From positions 2,327,501-2,391,500 of the forward strand of contig NZ_CP056783.1 of NCBI RefSeq assembly GCF_023278045.1: a stretch of 64,000 bases of DNA, in the 5' to 3' direction. Positions 26,125 to 35,100 of the stretch are shown here, piece by piece. Each line of letters begins with the position of its first letter. Within the stretch, counting starts at the first letter, position 1. This stretch comes from Flavobacterium sp. K5-23 (lineage in GTDB: Bacteria; Bacteroidota; Bacteroidia; Flavobacteriales; Flavobacteriaceae). A model generated the notes under the pieces. The model was not told the DNA's origin. It saw nothing but the letters and a program-made list of their open reading frames with translations, and ran no database searches. Position numbers and translations under genes: made by a program.

Positions 26125-26814
26125 TTAAATAGCATTCCAGACTACCTCATTGGGAACAGGAGCTACAATGTTTATTGTTTCTTTACTTACAGGATGGATG
26201 AAAGCTAATTTCCTTGCATGCAAATGGATTCCTCCATCAGGATTACTTCTGTCGAAACCGTATTTTAAATCTCCTTTTATTGGTGACCCAATAGCCGAGA
26301 GTTGCGCCCTAATTTGATGATGGCGTCCAGTATGTAAATTGATTTCCAAGGCAAAATAGTTATTGAGTTCCTTGATTATTTTATAATCTAGGCTTGCTAG
26401 TTTGCTGTCTGGAACTTCATTAATATGCGCTTTTGAAGTGTTGTTTTTCTCGTTTCTTTTAAGATAGTGAACAAGCTTGTCTTCAGTATTTGACGGTTTG
26501 TTTTTTACAACTGCCCAATACGTTTTTTGGGTTTCTCTGTTTTTGAATAATTCATTCAATCGCGTTAAAGCCTTACTGGTTCTGGCAAAAACAACTATGC
26601 CTGTTGTAGGTCTGTCTAAACGGTGAACCACACCCAGGAAAACTTCACCGGGTTTGTTGTATTTGTCTTTAATGTATTCTTTTACAACTTCACTCAGTGG
26701 TTTGTCACCCGTTTTGTCACCTTGCACAATATCTCCTACACGCTTATTCACCACAATGATATGATTGTCTTCGTGTAGGATTTGGAGGTTATTTTTATTT
26801 GATACTATTTTCAA
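26125..26814 (-). CDS. RluA-family pseudouridine synthase
   Basis: A 229-residue pseudouridine synthase without an S4 domain. HEDNHIIVVNKRVGDIVQGD begins the catalytic fold, VVHRLDRPTTGIVVFART has the catalytic Asp near residue 68, and NLHTGRHHQIRAQLSAIGSPI and GGIHLHARKLAFIHPVSKE complete the family signature. It isomerises uridines in rRNA or tRNA; which position cannot be deduced. It ends two bases from the frame of the next gene. In many flavobacteria this gene is next to panB; here a four-helix-bundle gene with flanking inverted repeats separates the two (the comparison is from memory, not a search). Confidence 0.92.
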   Translation of the reverse strand: MKIVSNKNNLQILHEDNHIIVVNKRVGDIVQGDKTGDKPLSEVVKEYIKDKYNKPGEVFLGVVHRLDRPTTGIVVFARTSKALTRLNELFKNRETQKTYWAVVKNKPSNTEDKLVHYLKRNEKNNTSKAHINEVPDSKLASLDYKIIKELNNYFALEINLHTGRHHQIRAQLSAIGSPIKGDLKYGFDRSNPDGGIHLHARKLAFIHPVSKETINIVAPVPNEVVWNAI

Positions 26815-26839
26815 AATTGATTATTAGATTGTTGGACTT

Positions 26840-26867
26840 CTTAGACTTCTTAGATTTTTAGACTAGT
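26840..26867. repeat. Left inverted repeat flanking the four-helix-bundle gene
   Basis: Contains TTAGACTTCTTAGATTTTTA then GACTAGTC. Its inverted copy is at 27263-27292 (reverse complement TTAGACTTCTTAGATTGTTA then GACTA), one mismatch in a 25-base core. Confidence 0.6.
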
Positions 26868-26884
26868 CATACCAGTATAAAAAT

Positions 26885-27235
26885 CTATAATAAAGTTGCT
26901 CTAAATCTCGAAGTCATTTTGATAATTTCCTCTAAAATATTTGTTAATTCTATTAAATTTTCTTGATTGATAAAACCTAAATCAGATGAAATTAGAATTT
27001 GCGTTTCAACTTCATAAGCAGAACCAATGGCAATTTCTAAAAACCTTGCAAAGTCTTTATTTGATTGCCTTGATGATCCCTCTGCAATGTTTGACGGAAT
27101 TGATATAGATGCTCTTCTTAATTGATTCGTGAGTCCAAATTTTTCTTCGTTAGGAAACGATAAAGTGACTTTATAAATTAGCGCACAAAATAACCGGCTC
27201 TTTTTCCAAATTTCCAATTCTTTGAATCGATGCAT
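26885..27235 (-). CDS. Four-helix bundle protein (S23 / rRNA intervening-sequence protein family)
   Basis: A 116-residue all-helical protein with the family signature: FKELEIWKKSRLFCALIYKV (first helix), FGLTNQLRRASISIPSNIAEG (second, most conserved), FARFLEIAIGSAYEVETQIL (third) and a last helix to the C-terminus. The family (PF05635) was named from proteins encoded in 23S rRNA intervening sequences. It also includes the Avd protein of diversity-generating retroelements. Free-standing copies like this are abundant in Bacteroidota and have no known role. Here no retroelement or rRNA gene is near. The 30-base inverted repeats on each side suggest that it arrived as a small mobile unit between rluA and panB. 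Confidence 0.86.
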   Translation of the reverse strand: MHRFKELEIWKKSRLFCALIYKVTLSFPNEEKFGLTNQLRRASISIPSNIAEGSSRQSNKDFARFLEIAIGSAYEVETQILISSDLGFINQENLIELTNILEEIIKMTSRFRATLL

Positions 27236-27262
27236 AAATGTAATGCTTTATTATTAAAACCT

Positions 27263-27292
27263 AGATTAGTCTAACAATCTAAGAAGTCTAAA
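27263..27292. repeat. Right inverted repeat flanking the four-helix-bundle gene
   Basis: Reads AGATTAGTCTAACAATCTAA then GAAGTCTAAA, the inverse of 26840-26867. Together they enclose the 116-codon gene and almost nothing else. Confidence 0.6.
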
Positions 27293-27302
27293 TTATCTAT
27301 TA

Positions 27303-28121
27303 TTAATATTGTTCGTTTTCGTTAGGGAAATCAACCGCTCTTACATCAGCAACATATTGCCCTATTGCGGCTGTCATGTCTTCGTATAAATTCATGTATC
27401 TTCTTAAAAAACGAGGACTGAATTCATGTGTCATTCCTAACATATCGTGAAGCACTAATACCTGACCGTCCACACCATTACCGGCACCAATACCTATTAC
27501 AGGAATTGAAATACTTTGAGCAACTTTTGTAGCTAAATGAGCAGGGATTTTTTCTAAAACCAAAGCAAAACAGCCTATCTTTTCTAGCATTTTAGCGTCT
27601 TCTATAAGTTGGTCAGCTTCTTCCTCTTCTTTAGCTCTTACGGTATAAGTTCCAAATTTATATATTGATTGTGGAGTAAGACCTAAATGTCCCATAACAG
27701 GAATTCCGGCGTTTAATATTTTTTTAATCGAATCTTTAATTTCTTTTCCACCTTCTAATTTTACTGCATGACCACCGCTTTCTTTCATAATTCTAATAGC
27801 AGAACGCAACGCTTCTTTAGGATCAGATTGATAGCTACCAAAAGGTAAATCTACTACTACTAACGCTCTTTCAATAGCTCTAACAACCGAAGAGGCATGA
27901 TAAATCATTTGGTCTAAAGTGATAGGTAAAGTAGTTTCGTGTCCAGCCATAACATTCGATGCTGAATCTCCTACAAGTATAACATCAACACCAGCAGTAT
28001 CTACGATTTTTGCCATGGTATAATCGTATGCCGTAAGCATAGATATTTTTGTACCATTGGTTTTCATATCGAATAGGGTCTTCGTGGTAATTCTTTTATA
28101 ATCTTTTTTTGCGACAGACAT
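27303..28121 (-). CDS. panB: 3-methyl-2-oxobutanoate hydroxymethyltransferase
   Basis: A 272-residue PanB, which transfers a hydroxymethyl group from 5,10-methylenetetrahydrofolate to alpha-ketoisovalerate, the first committed step of pantothenate and coenzyme A synthesis. The TIM-barrel landmarks are [39 protein letters not shown] (Mg2+ ligand Asp), [30 protein letters not shown] and [22 protein letters not shown]. The length is normal (about 265-275) and the enzyme is cytoplasmic. No other pan gene is adjacent. Confidence 0.95.
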   Translation of the reverse strand: MSVAKKDYKRITTKTLFDMKTNGTKISMLTAYDYTMAKIVDTAGVDVILVGDSASNVMAGHETTLPITLDQMIYHASSVVRAIERALVVVDLPFGSYQSDPKEALRSAIRIMKESGGHAVKLEGGKEIKDSIKKILNAGIPVMGHLGLTPQSIYKFGTYTVRAKEEEEADQLIEDAKMLEKIGCFALVLEKIPAHLATKVAQSISIPVIGIGAGNGVDGQVLVLHDMLGMTHEFSPRFLRRYMNLYEDMTAAIGQYVADVRAVDFPNENEQY

Positions 28122-28215
28122 CTTTTATATTAGGGTTTTGGGTTTATTAATGTAAAAATAATCAAATATTCTTTTTTAAAACCTCATTACAGGCTTTTGT
28201 TTTATTATATAGTGT

Positions 28216-29643
28216 TTAACAATCGGATAAATTCACGGCTATGGCCAATCCACCTTCTGAGGTTTCTTTGTATTTATTGTTCATGTCTTTTGCAGTTTGC
28301 CACATCGTATCCACTACTTTGTCCAATGGTACTTTTGCGTTTTTAGGATCAGTTTCTAAGGCTAATTCAGCTGCATTTATAGCTTTTATGGCTCCCATTG
28401 TATTTCTTTCGATACAAGGAATTTGCACTAATCCGCCAATAGGGTCACAGGTTAATCCTAGATGATGTTCCATAGCGATTTCGGCTGCCATTAAAACCTG
28501 TTCTGGAGTTCCGCCCATTAATTCACATAGAGCCGCTGCTGCCATAGAAGAGGAAACCCCAATTTCGGCCTGACAACCACCCATTGCTGCTGAAATAGTA
28601 GAACCTTTCTTGAAAATACTTCCTATTTCTCCTGCAACCAATAAAAATTGTTTAATTTCTTTATCACCGGCATCGTGGTTTTCGATCACTAAATAATACA
28701 TTAATACGGCAGGAATAACTCCAGCACTTCCATTTGTAGGTGCGGTAACAATTCTTCCTAAAGCTGCATTAACTTCATTTACTGCCAAGGCGAAACAACT
28801 AACCCATTTTAGTATTTGACGGAATTTCACTTCGGTCAAACGAATTTGCTCTAACCAGCTTTGTGGGCTGTTGTAATTGGATAACCCAATTAATTTCTGG
28901 TGCATATCAAATGCTCTTCGACGTACATTCAAACCTCCAGGAAGTATCCCTTCAGAATGACAACCTATATACATACATTCTAGCATAGTGTTCCAAATGC
29001 GCATCAATTCGTGATCGATTACTTCCTCAGAACGCATTGATTTCTCGTTTTCATAAACGATTTCCGAAATCATTTTGTTTTCCTTTTTGCAATATTCCAA
29101 AAGCTCTGAAGCTTTATCCATTGGAAAAGGGAAATCACGTTCTATTTCGATTTTCTTTTTGGCATTTTCCCGTTCTTCTTTCACAACAAATCCCCCACCT
29201 ATAGAGTAGAAAGTGGAAACATATTCTTTTCCATCAGAAAGGTATGCGGTAAATTTCATTCCATTAGAATGAAAAGGAAGGAAGTTTTTATTAAAAACAA
29301 TATCTTGAAGAAAATAAAAGGGAATTACAAACTCATTAGCTAAGTTTATTTCATTTTTAGTTTCAATGGTTTTGATAATTTGGGGAATGTTTTCAACGGG
29401 AATGTATTCAGGATCTTGACCACTAAGACCTAACATTACAGCCAAATCTGTGGCGTGACCTTTACCAGTTAAGGAAAGGGAACCGTATAAATCTACTTTT
29501 ATTCTTGTAGTTGCAAGTAATACATTATCGTCTTTTAATTCTTCCAGAAAACGTTCGGCAGCACGCCAAGGTCCTAGGGTGTGTGAACTAGATGGCCCGA
29601 CACCTATTTTAAGCATATCAAAAACAGAGATACATTCTTTCAT
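28216..29643 (-). CDS. sdaA: L-serine ammonia-lyase (single-chain, iron-sulfur)
   Basis: 475 residues from the ATG at 29643 (MKECISVFDMLKIGVGPSSS). The frame is open to 29664, but the TATATTTG -7 box at 29662-29669 would then overlap the start codon, so 29643 is chosen. The enzyme deaminates serine to pyruvate and ammonia using a [4Fe-4S] cluster. The beta domain opens with GPSSSHTLGPWRAAERF. The alpha domain contains GRIVTAPTNGSAGVIPAVL, SAAMGGCQAEIGVSSSMAAA and the cluster cysteines in GGCQAE, GLTCDPIGGLVQIPCIERN and the C-terminal LSDC. Both halves are present in one chain, as in other Bacteroidota. No partner gene. Confidence 0.95.
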   Translation of the reverse strand: MKECISVFDMLKIGVGPSSSHTLGPWRAAERFLEELKDDNVLLATTRIKVDLYGSLSLTGKGHATDLAVMLGLSGQDPEYIPVENIPQIIKTIETKNEINLANEFVIPFYFLQDIVFNKNFLPFHSNGMKFTAYLSDGKEYVSTFYSIGGGFVVKEERENAKKKIEIERDFPFPMDKASELLEYCKKENKMISEIVYENEKSMRSEEVIDHELMRIWNTMLECMYIGCHSEGILPGGLNVRRRAFDMHQKLIGLSNYNSPQSWLEQIRLTEVKFRQILKWVSCFALAVNEVNAALGRIVTAPTNGSAGVIPAVLMYYLVIENHDAGDKEIKQFLLVAGEIGSIFKKGSTISAAMGGCQAEIGVSSSMAAAALCELMGGTPEQVLMAAEIAMEHHLGLTCDPIGGLVQIPCIERNTMGAIKAINAAELALETDPKNAKVPLDKVVDTMWQTAKDMNNKYKETSEGGLAIAVNLSDC

Positions 29644-29661
29644 AAATTGAAAATTTTGAGA

Positions 29662-29669
29662 CAAATATA
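29662..29669 (-). promoter_or_regulatory. -7 box of the sdaA promoter
   Basis: TATATTTG on the minus strand matches TAnnTTTG and fixes the sdaA start at 29643 rather than 29664. The -33 element is not obvious. Confidence 0.5.
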
Positions 29670-29816
29670 ATTCAATTTAGCAATGAATTCCCACTATAAA
29701 GGATAAACGTAAAACAATTATTATGTTTTATAGTTTAATTTTGATTATTCTTTAATGAATGAATTGAAAAACATCTGTTGTGAATTTTGAAACTATTGGT
29801 ATTTAACTCAATAGGA

Positions 29817-32132
29817 TTAAAACGGATATCCAATGGCCAGATTAAAGATTAAATTTTCGTTTCTCCAAGTACCACTGCCTAAACTTACTTTATCAAGAAC
29901 CCAGCGTTGTCCATCTGGTAAATTTGGTTTTCGAATAGGAAAAGCAAGATCAGTTCTAATGATCAGGAAGGAGAAATCAAATCGCAATCCGGTGCCTACA
30001 CCCACAGCGAGTTCGTTTAGAAAGTCTTTTGAGAATTTTGCTCCTGGTTTTTCAGGGTTTTCTTTTAGTAGCCATATATTTCCAGCATCTATAAACAAAG
30101 CTCCTTTTACGAGTCCATAAATCTTGGCTCTATATTCAGTATTGAATTCTAATTTAAAATCACCGGATTGATCGGGCAAAAAAGTATTGGCATTAGCCGA
30201 TCCATCAAAGCTTCCCGGACCTATTGATCGTGCTCTAAATGCTCTAATACTATTGGTACCTCCATTAAAAAACTGTTTAATAAACGGCATTTCATTTGAG
30301 TTTCCATAGGCAAATCCTGCTCCCACAATGATTCTACTGGCGAGTTGTGATTCCTCTCCTAGTTTTAAATAATGCCTGAATTCATTCTCTACTTTTATAA
30401 ATTGACTGAAAGGAACTTTAAATACTTTAACCGTATCGCCTGATTTTAAATTGGCTCCAGTTACTAATCCTGTAATGTTTCCTGCTAAATCAATACTGGC
30501 TTTGTAATAAAAAGTGTTCTTTTTCCTTTTCTGCATCGTGTTAGTATAAGTGTAGGAGTAGGTAGGGCCAAATATCAATTGTTTTTCGATTACTTTCCCC
30601 AGTGAAGCATTGACGGCAATTTGTTCTTGATACAATGCAGTCACATTTTGAGGGGTGGCAAACGTAATTTCAGTAACATTCAGCAAGTGTTCTTTAAGTT
30701 CATTCTCTTTCCATAAATAGCCAAAAGAACCTTTGAATGTTTGTAAGGAATACAATTTTGTTCTGTTTTGAAACTCATATCCTATCGTGGCTTTTGTCTT
30801 TGGAACAAATCTACTAGCGAAATCAAATTTAAAAGGAGCAATAATTCTAGGCCAAATTAAACTGGCTTCAGTTCCAAAACGGTATACATTAAATCCATTA
30901 TTTAGTCCAGAAACTTGCACTTCAAGACCTCCAAAGGCGGAAATGGTAAGTTGCTCAGCTCCTTTAAAAACATTTCGATTTCCCCAGTTTACATTCAATT
31001 CTGTTCCTGTATAATTGGCTGAATTGGTTTTGGCCAAAACTTCCACTCGAATTGATTTTTTGGGTAATGGAGTCAAATAATAATAAGCATCCAGATAATT
31101 TCCTGTAGTGTCAGCTACTTTAAATTGGTTTTTCACAAACTTGAAAGTACCTAAATTCACTAATCTGTTTAAAGATAAATTGTGATTAGTTCGGTTGTAA
31201 TAATCCCCTTTTTTAAAATATAGCGTACGGTCAAAAATGGTTGGTTTAAATAATTTTTCAGTATCTATAATCGTGAAATCTTTGTAATGAACAATGGAAT
31301 CAGGATTACTGGAAGCGTTATCTGTATTAATGGAATAATTAGGATAAACGACCACATTATTGATCTTGTATTGCTCTTTTGACAGTTGTGGAGCATCATT
31401 TTTCACCTTCACAATCAAATCCACTTGATGGTCGGCTACAGTACTATCAACTTGAACAAGGAGATAGTCAGGATTGAAATAATAAAACCCTTTTTCTTTC
31501 AATCGGCTATCAATGCGATCTCTTTCGGCTTTAATAATTTCGAGACTATATGCTTCTCCTTTTTTTAATAAACTGCGTTTTTGAGTATTGCGTACTTCGG
31601 TGGCTACTGCCGATGAGTCTTTAGGAAATTTGACTTCTCGAATAAAATAACGTCTGTTAGGAGTAACAGTATAATTTGCTTTTGCTCTTTTACCCATTCG
31701 AGTAGAATCGGCAGTTGATTTTACGTTGAAATAGCCGTTGTTTTCGCTGTAGTTTTGTAAAACACTTTTGTTGTATTCTAGATCAACTTTGCTATATAAA
31801 ACGGGTGGTTCGCCTAATTTGGTTTTTACCCAATATTGAAATCCTTTTTCTTTTTTTGGTTTTCCGGCCAAATTATAAAAAAACAGTTTGGGTCTCATCC
31901 CTAAAAACGAAGAGTTAGGTTTTGGTCGAGCCAAAAGTTCTAATTCTGATTTCAATGTTTTTCGCTCTTTTTTTGAAGGTTCGTTTCCTTCAATTTTAAT
32001 TTTCGCACCAGTGTACAAGAGTTCCCCTTTAGGTAAAAATTTTGTACCGCTGCATCCAGATAAAAACAGGATAACAAAAAGGGAATAGAGTAGTGGCGCT
32101 TTATTTTTCATAATTCTATAATGTACGTTCAT
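29817..32132 (-). CDS. tamL: TamA-like BamA-superfamily outer membrane lipoprotein (TamL)
   Basis: A 771-residue outer-membrane assembly protein. The leader APLLYSLFVILFLSGC has a lipobox Cys, which marks the Bacteroidota lipidated TamA variant (TamL). POTRA-like segments fill residues about 60-330 (for example NYSENNGYFNVKSTADSTRM and RDRIDSRLKEKGFYYFNPDY). The C-terminal 400 residues are the BamA-type barrel, including FKLEFNTEYRAKIYGLVKGALFIDAG, the SIRAFRARSIGPGSF loop signature, and the end NLIFNLAIGYPF. It works with TamB, encoded directly upstream, to move lipids or proteins to the outer membrane. The ATG at 32132 overlaps the tamB stop by one base (TAATG), so they are coupled. An internal ATG at 32111 would also leave a complete leader. 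Confidence 0.9.
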   Translation of the reverse strand: MNVHYRIMKNKAPLLYSLFVILFLSGCSGTKFLPKGELLYTGAKIKIEGNEPSKKERKTLKSELELLARPKPNSSFLGMRPKLFFYNLAGKPKKEKGFQYWVKTKLGEPPVLYSKVDLEYNKSVLQNYSENNGYFNVKSTADSTRMGKRAKANYTVTPNRRYFIREVKFPKDSSAVATEVRNTQKRSLLKKGEAYSLEIIKAERDRIDSRLKEKGFYYFNPDYLLVQVDSTVADHQVDLIVKVKNDAPQLSKEQYKINNVVVYPNYSINTDNASSNPDSIVHYKDFTIIDTEKLFKPTIFDRTLYFKKGDYYNRTNHNLSLNRLVNLGTFKFVKNQFKVADTTGNYLDAYYYLTPLPKKSIRVEVLAKTNSANYTGTELNVNWGNRNVFKGAEQLTISAFGGLEVQVSGLNNGFNVYRFGTEASLIWPRIIAPFKFDFASRFVPKTKATIGYEFQNRTKLYSLQTFKGSFGYLWKENELKEHLLNVTEITFATPQNVTALYQEQIAVNASLGKVIEKQLIFGPTYSYTYTNTMQKRKKNTFYYKASIDLAGNITGLVTGANLKSGDTVKVFKVPFSQFIKVENEFRHYLKLGEESQLASRIIVGAGFAYGNSNEMPFIKQFFNGGTNSIRAFRARSIGPGSFDGSANANTFLPDQSGDFKLEFNTEYRAKIYGLVKGALFIDAGNIWLLKENPEKPGAKFSKDFLNELAVGVGTGLRFDFSFLIIRTDLAFPIRKPNLPDGQRWVLDKVSLGSGTWRNENLIFNLAIGYPF

Positions 32133-35100
32133 TATTTCTTTTTGTTTTTCCCTTTTGGAGATTTACTTTTTTGAAATAATTCTTTAAAATGATTGTAATC
32201 TAAAGTAATGATAAAGGCAATTCCTGTTTCTATTACTTGTCCTTGAAGAGCCACTTGGTATTTGTTTAAACGGTAGGCTTTTAATTTATATCGGCCGTCT
32301 TTAGAAAGCTGGTACTCTACAGATACATCTCCTGCAATTGTATTTGTATCTTCATTTGTTTGTTGCGGACCTTCAAGTCCAAAACTACTTCCTACAGTTA
32401 CTTTCAATCGGTCATTGAGTAATTTTTTTGAAACCCCAACATTCAAGTCGGTTTTGTTTTCAAGTTGTCCCGTAGTATAATCTTCTGTTGAATTTAAATC
32501 AAAATTAAGTTCCACACCACTCATTAAATTTCCAGCCAGATTGTTCAGTTGTTGCGATAGAATTTTACTGGCACTTTGTCTAGCTAATGAAGTCAATGAA
32601 CTTCCACCTGCTTCACTGGCAAAAGGATTTTCTCCAATAAAACGATTCAGTAAAAGCAAAGCAAATACTTGTTTGTTCAGTTCATCTGGTTGCTGGCGCA
32701 ATTGAGTTAATTTAGCTTGAGTTGTATTGATAATTTCGGTAGAAACACTATTGTTTCCATCAGGTAAAATAATATCAAAAGAGATAATTGGTTTCATCAA
32801 TTCCCCTTTCATCTTCAATTCAGTTTCAAAAGGAATTTTCTGTTTGTAGGTGTTTCTAACCGCTGCCGAAACATTAGCCAATTGATCATCAATAAGGTCA
32901 ATAGGAGCTGCCTGGTTTTTATAAACTGCAGTAATTTTAATATCTGCGGATGTAGGTTCTCCTGTCCACAGAATATAACTGCCACTTTTAATGTCAAATT
33001 TTCGTTTGATAAAATTAAAATTCATTTCGTACGCCCCTTCTCTCAACTCGTATCTTCCTGTTAAGGTTGTTTTACCAGAAGGATCAATTCCACCATTCAA
33101 CTGTGCTTCTCCTTTTAATTTTAAAAAATCACCATTGGATTTATCAATTACAATTGATAATTCAGCTTCTTTGTCGACTTCAATATTTACGGACGCATTG
33201 ATTCCTTTTATTTCCGTTTTACTTAATCTTTCATCTACTGCAATAGTTTTAATCATCGAAGGGTTGTCTTGGTCAATAAACTCGACAATTCCTTCACGAT
33301 CAGCAATTGATGGGTCAGATTGAGGCATAACAATTGTTAGCTTCGTGTCTTTATTGACTTTTATGTTTCCGTCAACAATAGGATTATTGAAATCTCCTTT
33401 TATGCGTAAATGATTGTCTAAGTACACTTCGCCATAATACAAATCATTGTCTTTCTCTTTCGAATTTAAAGCTTGAAAATTATCGGCATCCAAGGTTAAA
33501 TCAAATCCGAAATTATTGAAATTGGAGCTATTGATTTTTCCGTTGATAACTAAATCATTGTCTTTTTCATCTTTAACTGTAAATCGATTAAATACAATAG
33601 CGTCATTTGTAAACGAAACGGCATCATTCATAGACTTAAATGTTGCGTTGAGTTGCGTTACTTTGAAGCCTATTGCATTCAATTTCAGATTACCAATCAT
33701 TTTTGGTTGATCAACAGTTCCTGTTATTTGGATTTTTCCGTTAAAAAAACCAGTGCTTTCTTTTAGGTTACCCAATGTAAATCCTTGAATGCTTTTCAGG
33801 TTTAATTTTACAATATCCAGGTTGAAGTTCATAGCTCCATTTCCCGTTTTGTAGGTTCCATCTAAATTTACTTGGTTGTCTTGACCAGTTACCGCAATCT
33901 TCGTATTGTAGCTATTAGTAATAATATTATCCACTTGGATATTCACTGTTCCAATAGTATCTTTTTTAAACGCAAAATCATCAATAGTAAGATTAGAAGT
34001 GAAAACAGGAGTTTGGTTTATATTCTTTAATAAAACAGATCCATTGGCATTTCCGCTTATTGTTATATCACTTTTCTCCGCTATACTGGTTAGGGTTTCA
34101 ATTTTGAAATCTTTAAAATTAATAGCCAGTGGCGCATTTGTTTTTTCAGATTCCGACTGAATTTGAATACTACTGCCGTCTTTACTTAGTTCAACATTGT
34201 TTGCGTAGATCCCTTTGGGACCAAAACGGATTACATTATCAGAATCTATTTTCCAAGATTCATAATTGAGTAATAGATTGTTTGGATCAAAGTGGATGTT
34301 GTTATTTCCATTTTTAGCTTCAAGCGTACCAGAAATCAAATATCTTTCTTTGTCTTTTAAGTCTTTTAATTGCAAAAGATAATCTGCAATATTGTTTTGT
34401 ATTTTTCCCGTTAAGAAAGTATACGGCAATTGAAATTGAGCGTTTTGTAAATCATCAACCATTAAGTTATAAACTAAAGCATTGTCTTTAGTATCTACTT
34501 TTAGTACGGCATTGGTCATTGTGTTTCCGCCATAATTAATTTTAGGAATTGCTGCATTCAAAACAATGGAATCATTAACGGTATTGTATCTTCCAGAAAT
34601 AGCTATTGGCTCCAGACTCTTTAACTCAGGAATAAATTTCGCTAAAAGCGGACTGTCTGAAACGTTAATCTTGAATTCTAATTGTTGTTTTTCTCCAATT
34701 TTATTATTCGAATAAGGATCAGCAGAATAATATTTTGCAACAGAATTATTCAATGCTGCTCCAATTTTAGATAGCTTGTATTTACCATTCACGTTTGCAT
34801 TCATAAATGGAGATTTGAAATCCAAAGTGTTTTTATCAGCAGTAGAAGTGGCAATTAACGTAATGGAGTCTATGACAAATTGCTGTTTGTCATCGGCAAC
34901 AGTCAGGTTTGCAATAGTAAATATTCCGTTGAGATAATCAATATCAGTCGATTGAATATCAGCATTTACAACGCCTCTTAATTTTAGTGGGCCAGCGTGC
35001 AAGTTTAGCTTTTCCAGGTCGGCAATATCAACATTTAGTTTAATGGTTCCTGCTGGGTATTTATCATTAAAACTACCGCTACTCACTAAATCAAAAGTAA

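Noticed and set aside
27245..27292. Possible link of the four-helix-bundle gene to a diversity-generating retroelement
   Set aside because: No reverse transcriptase, template/variable repeat or C-type lectin gene is near; the only RT is the group II intron 12 kb away, which is not of the DGR type.
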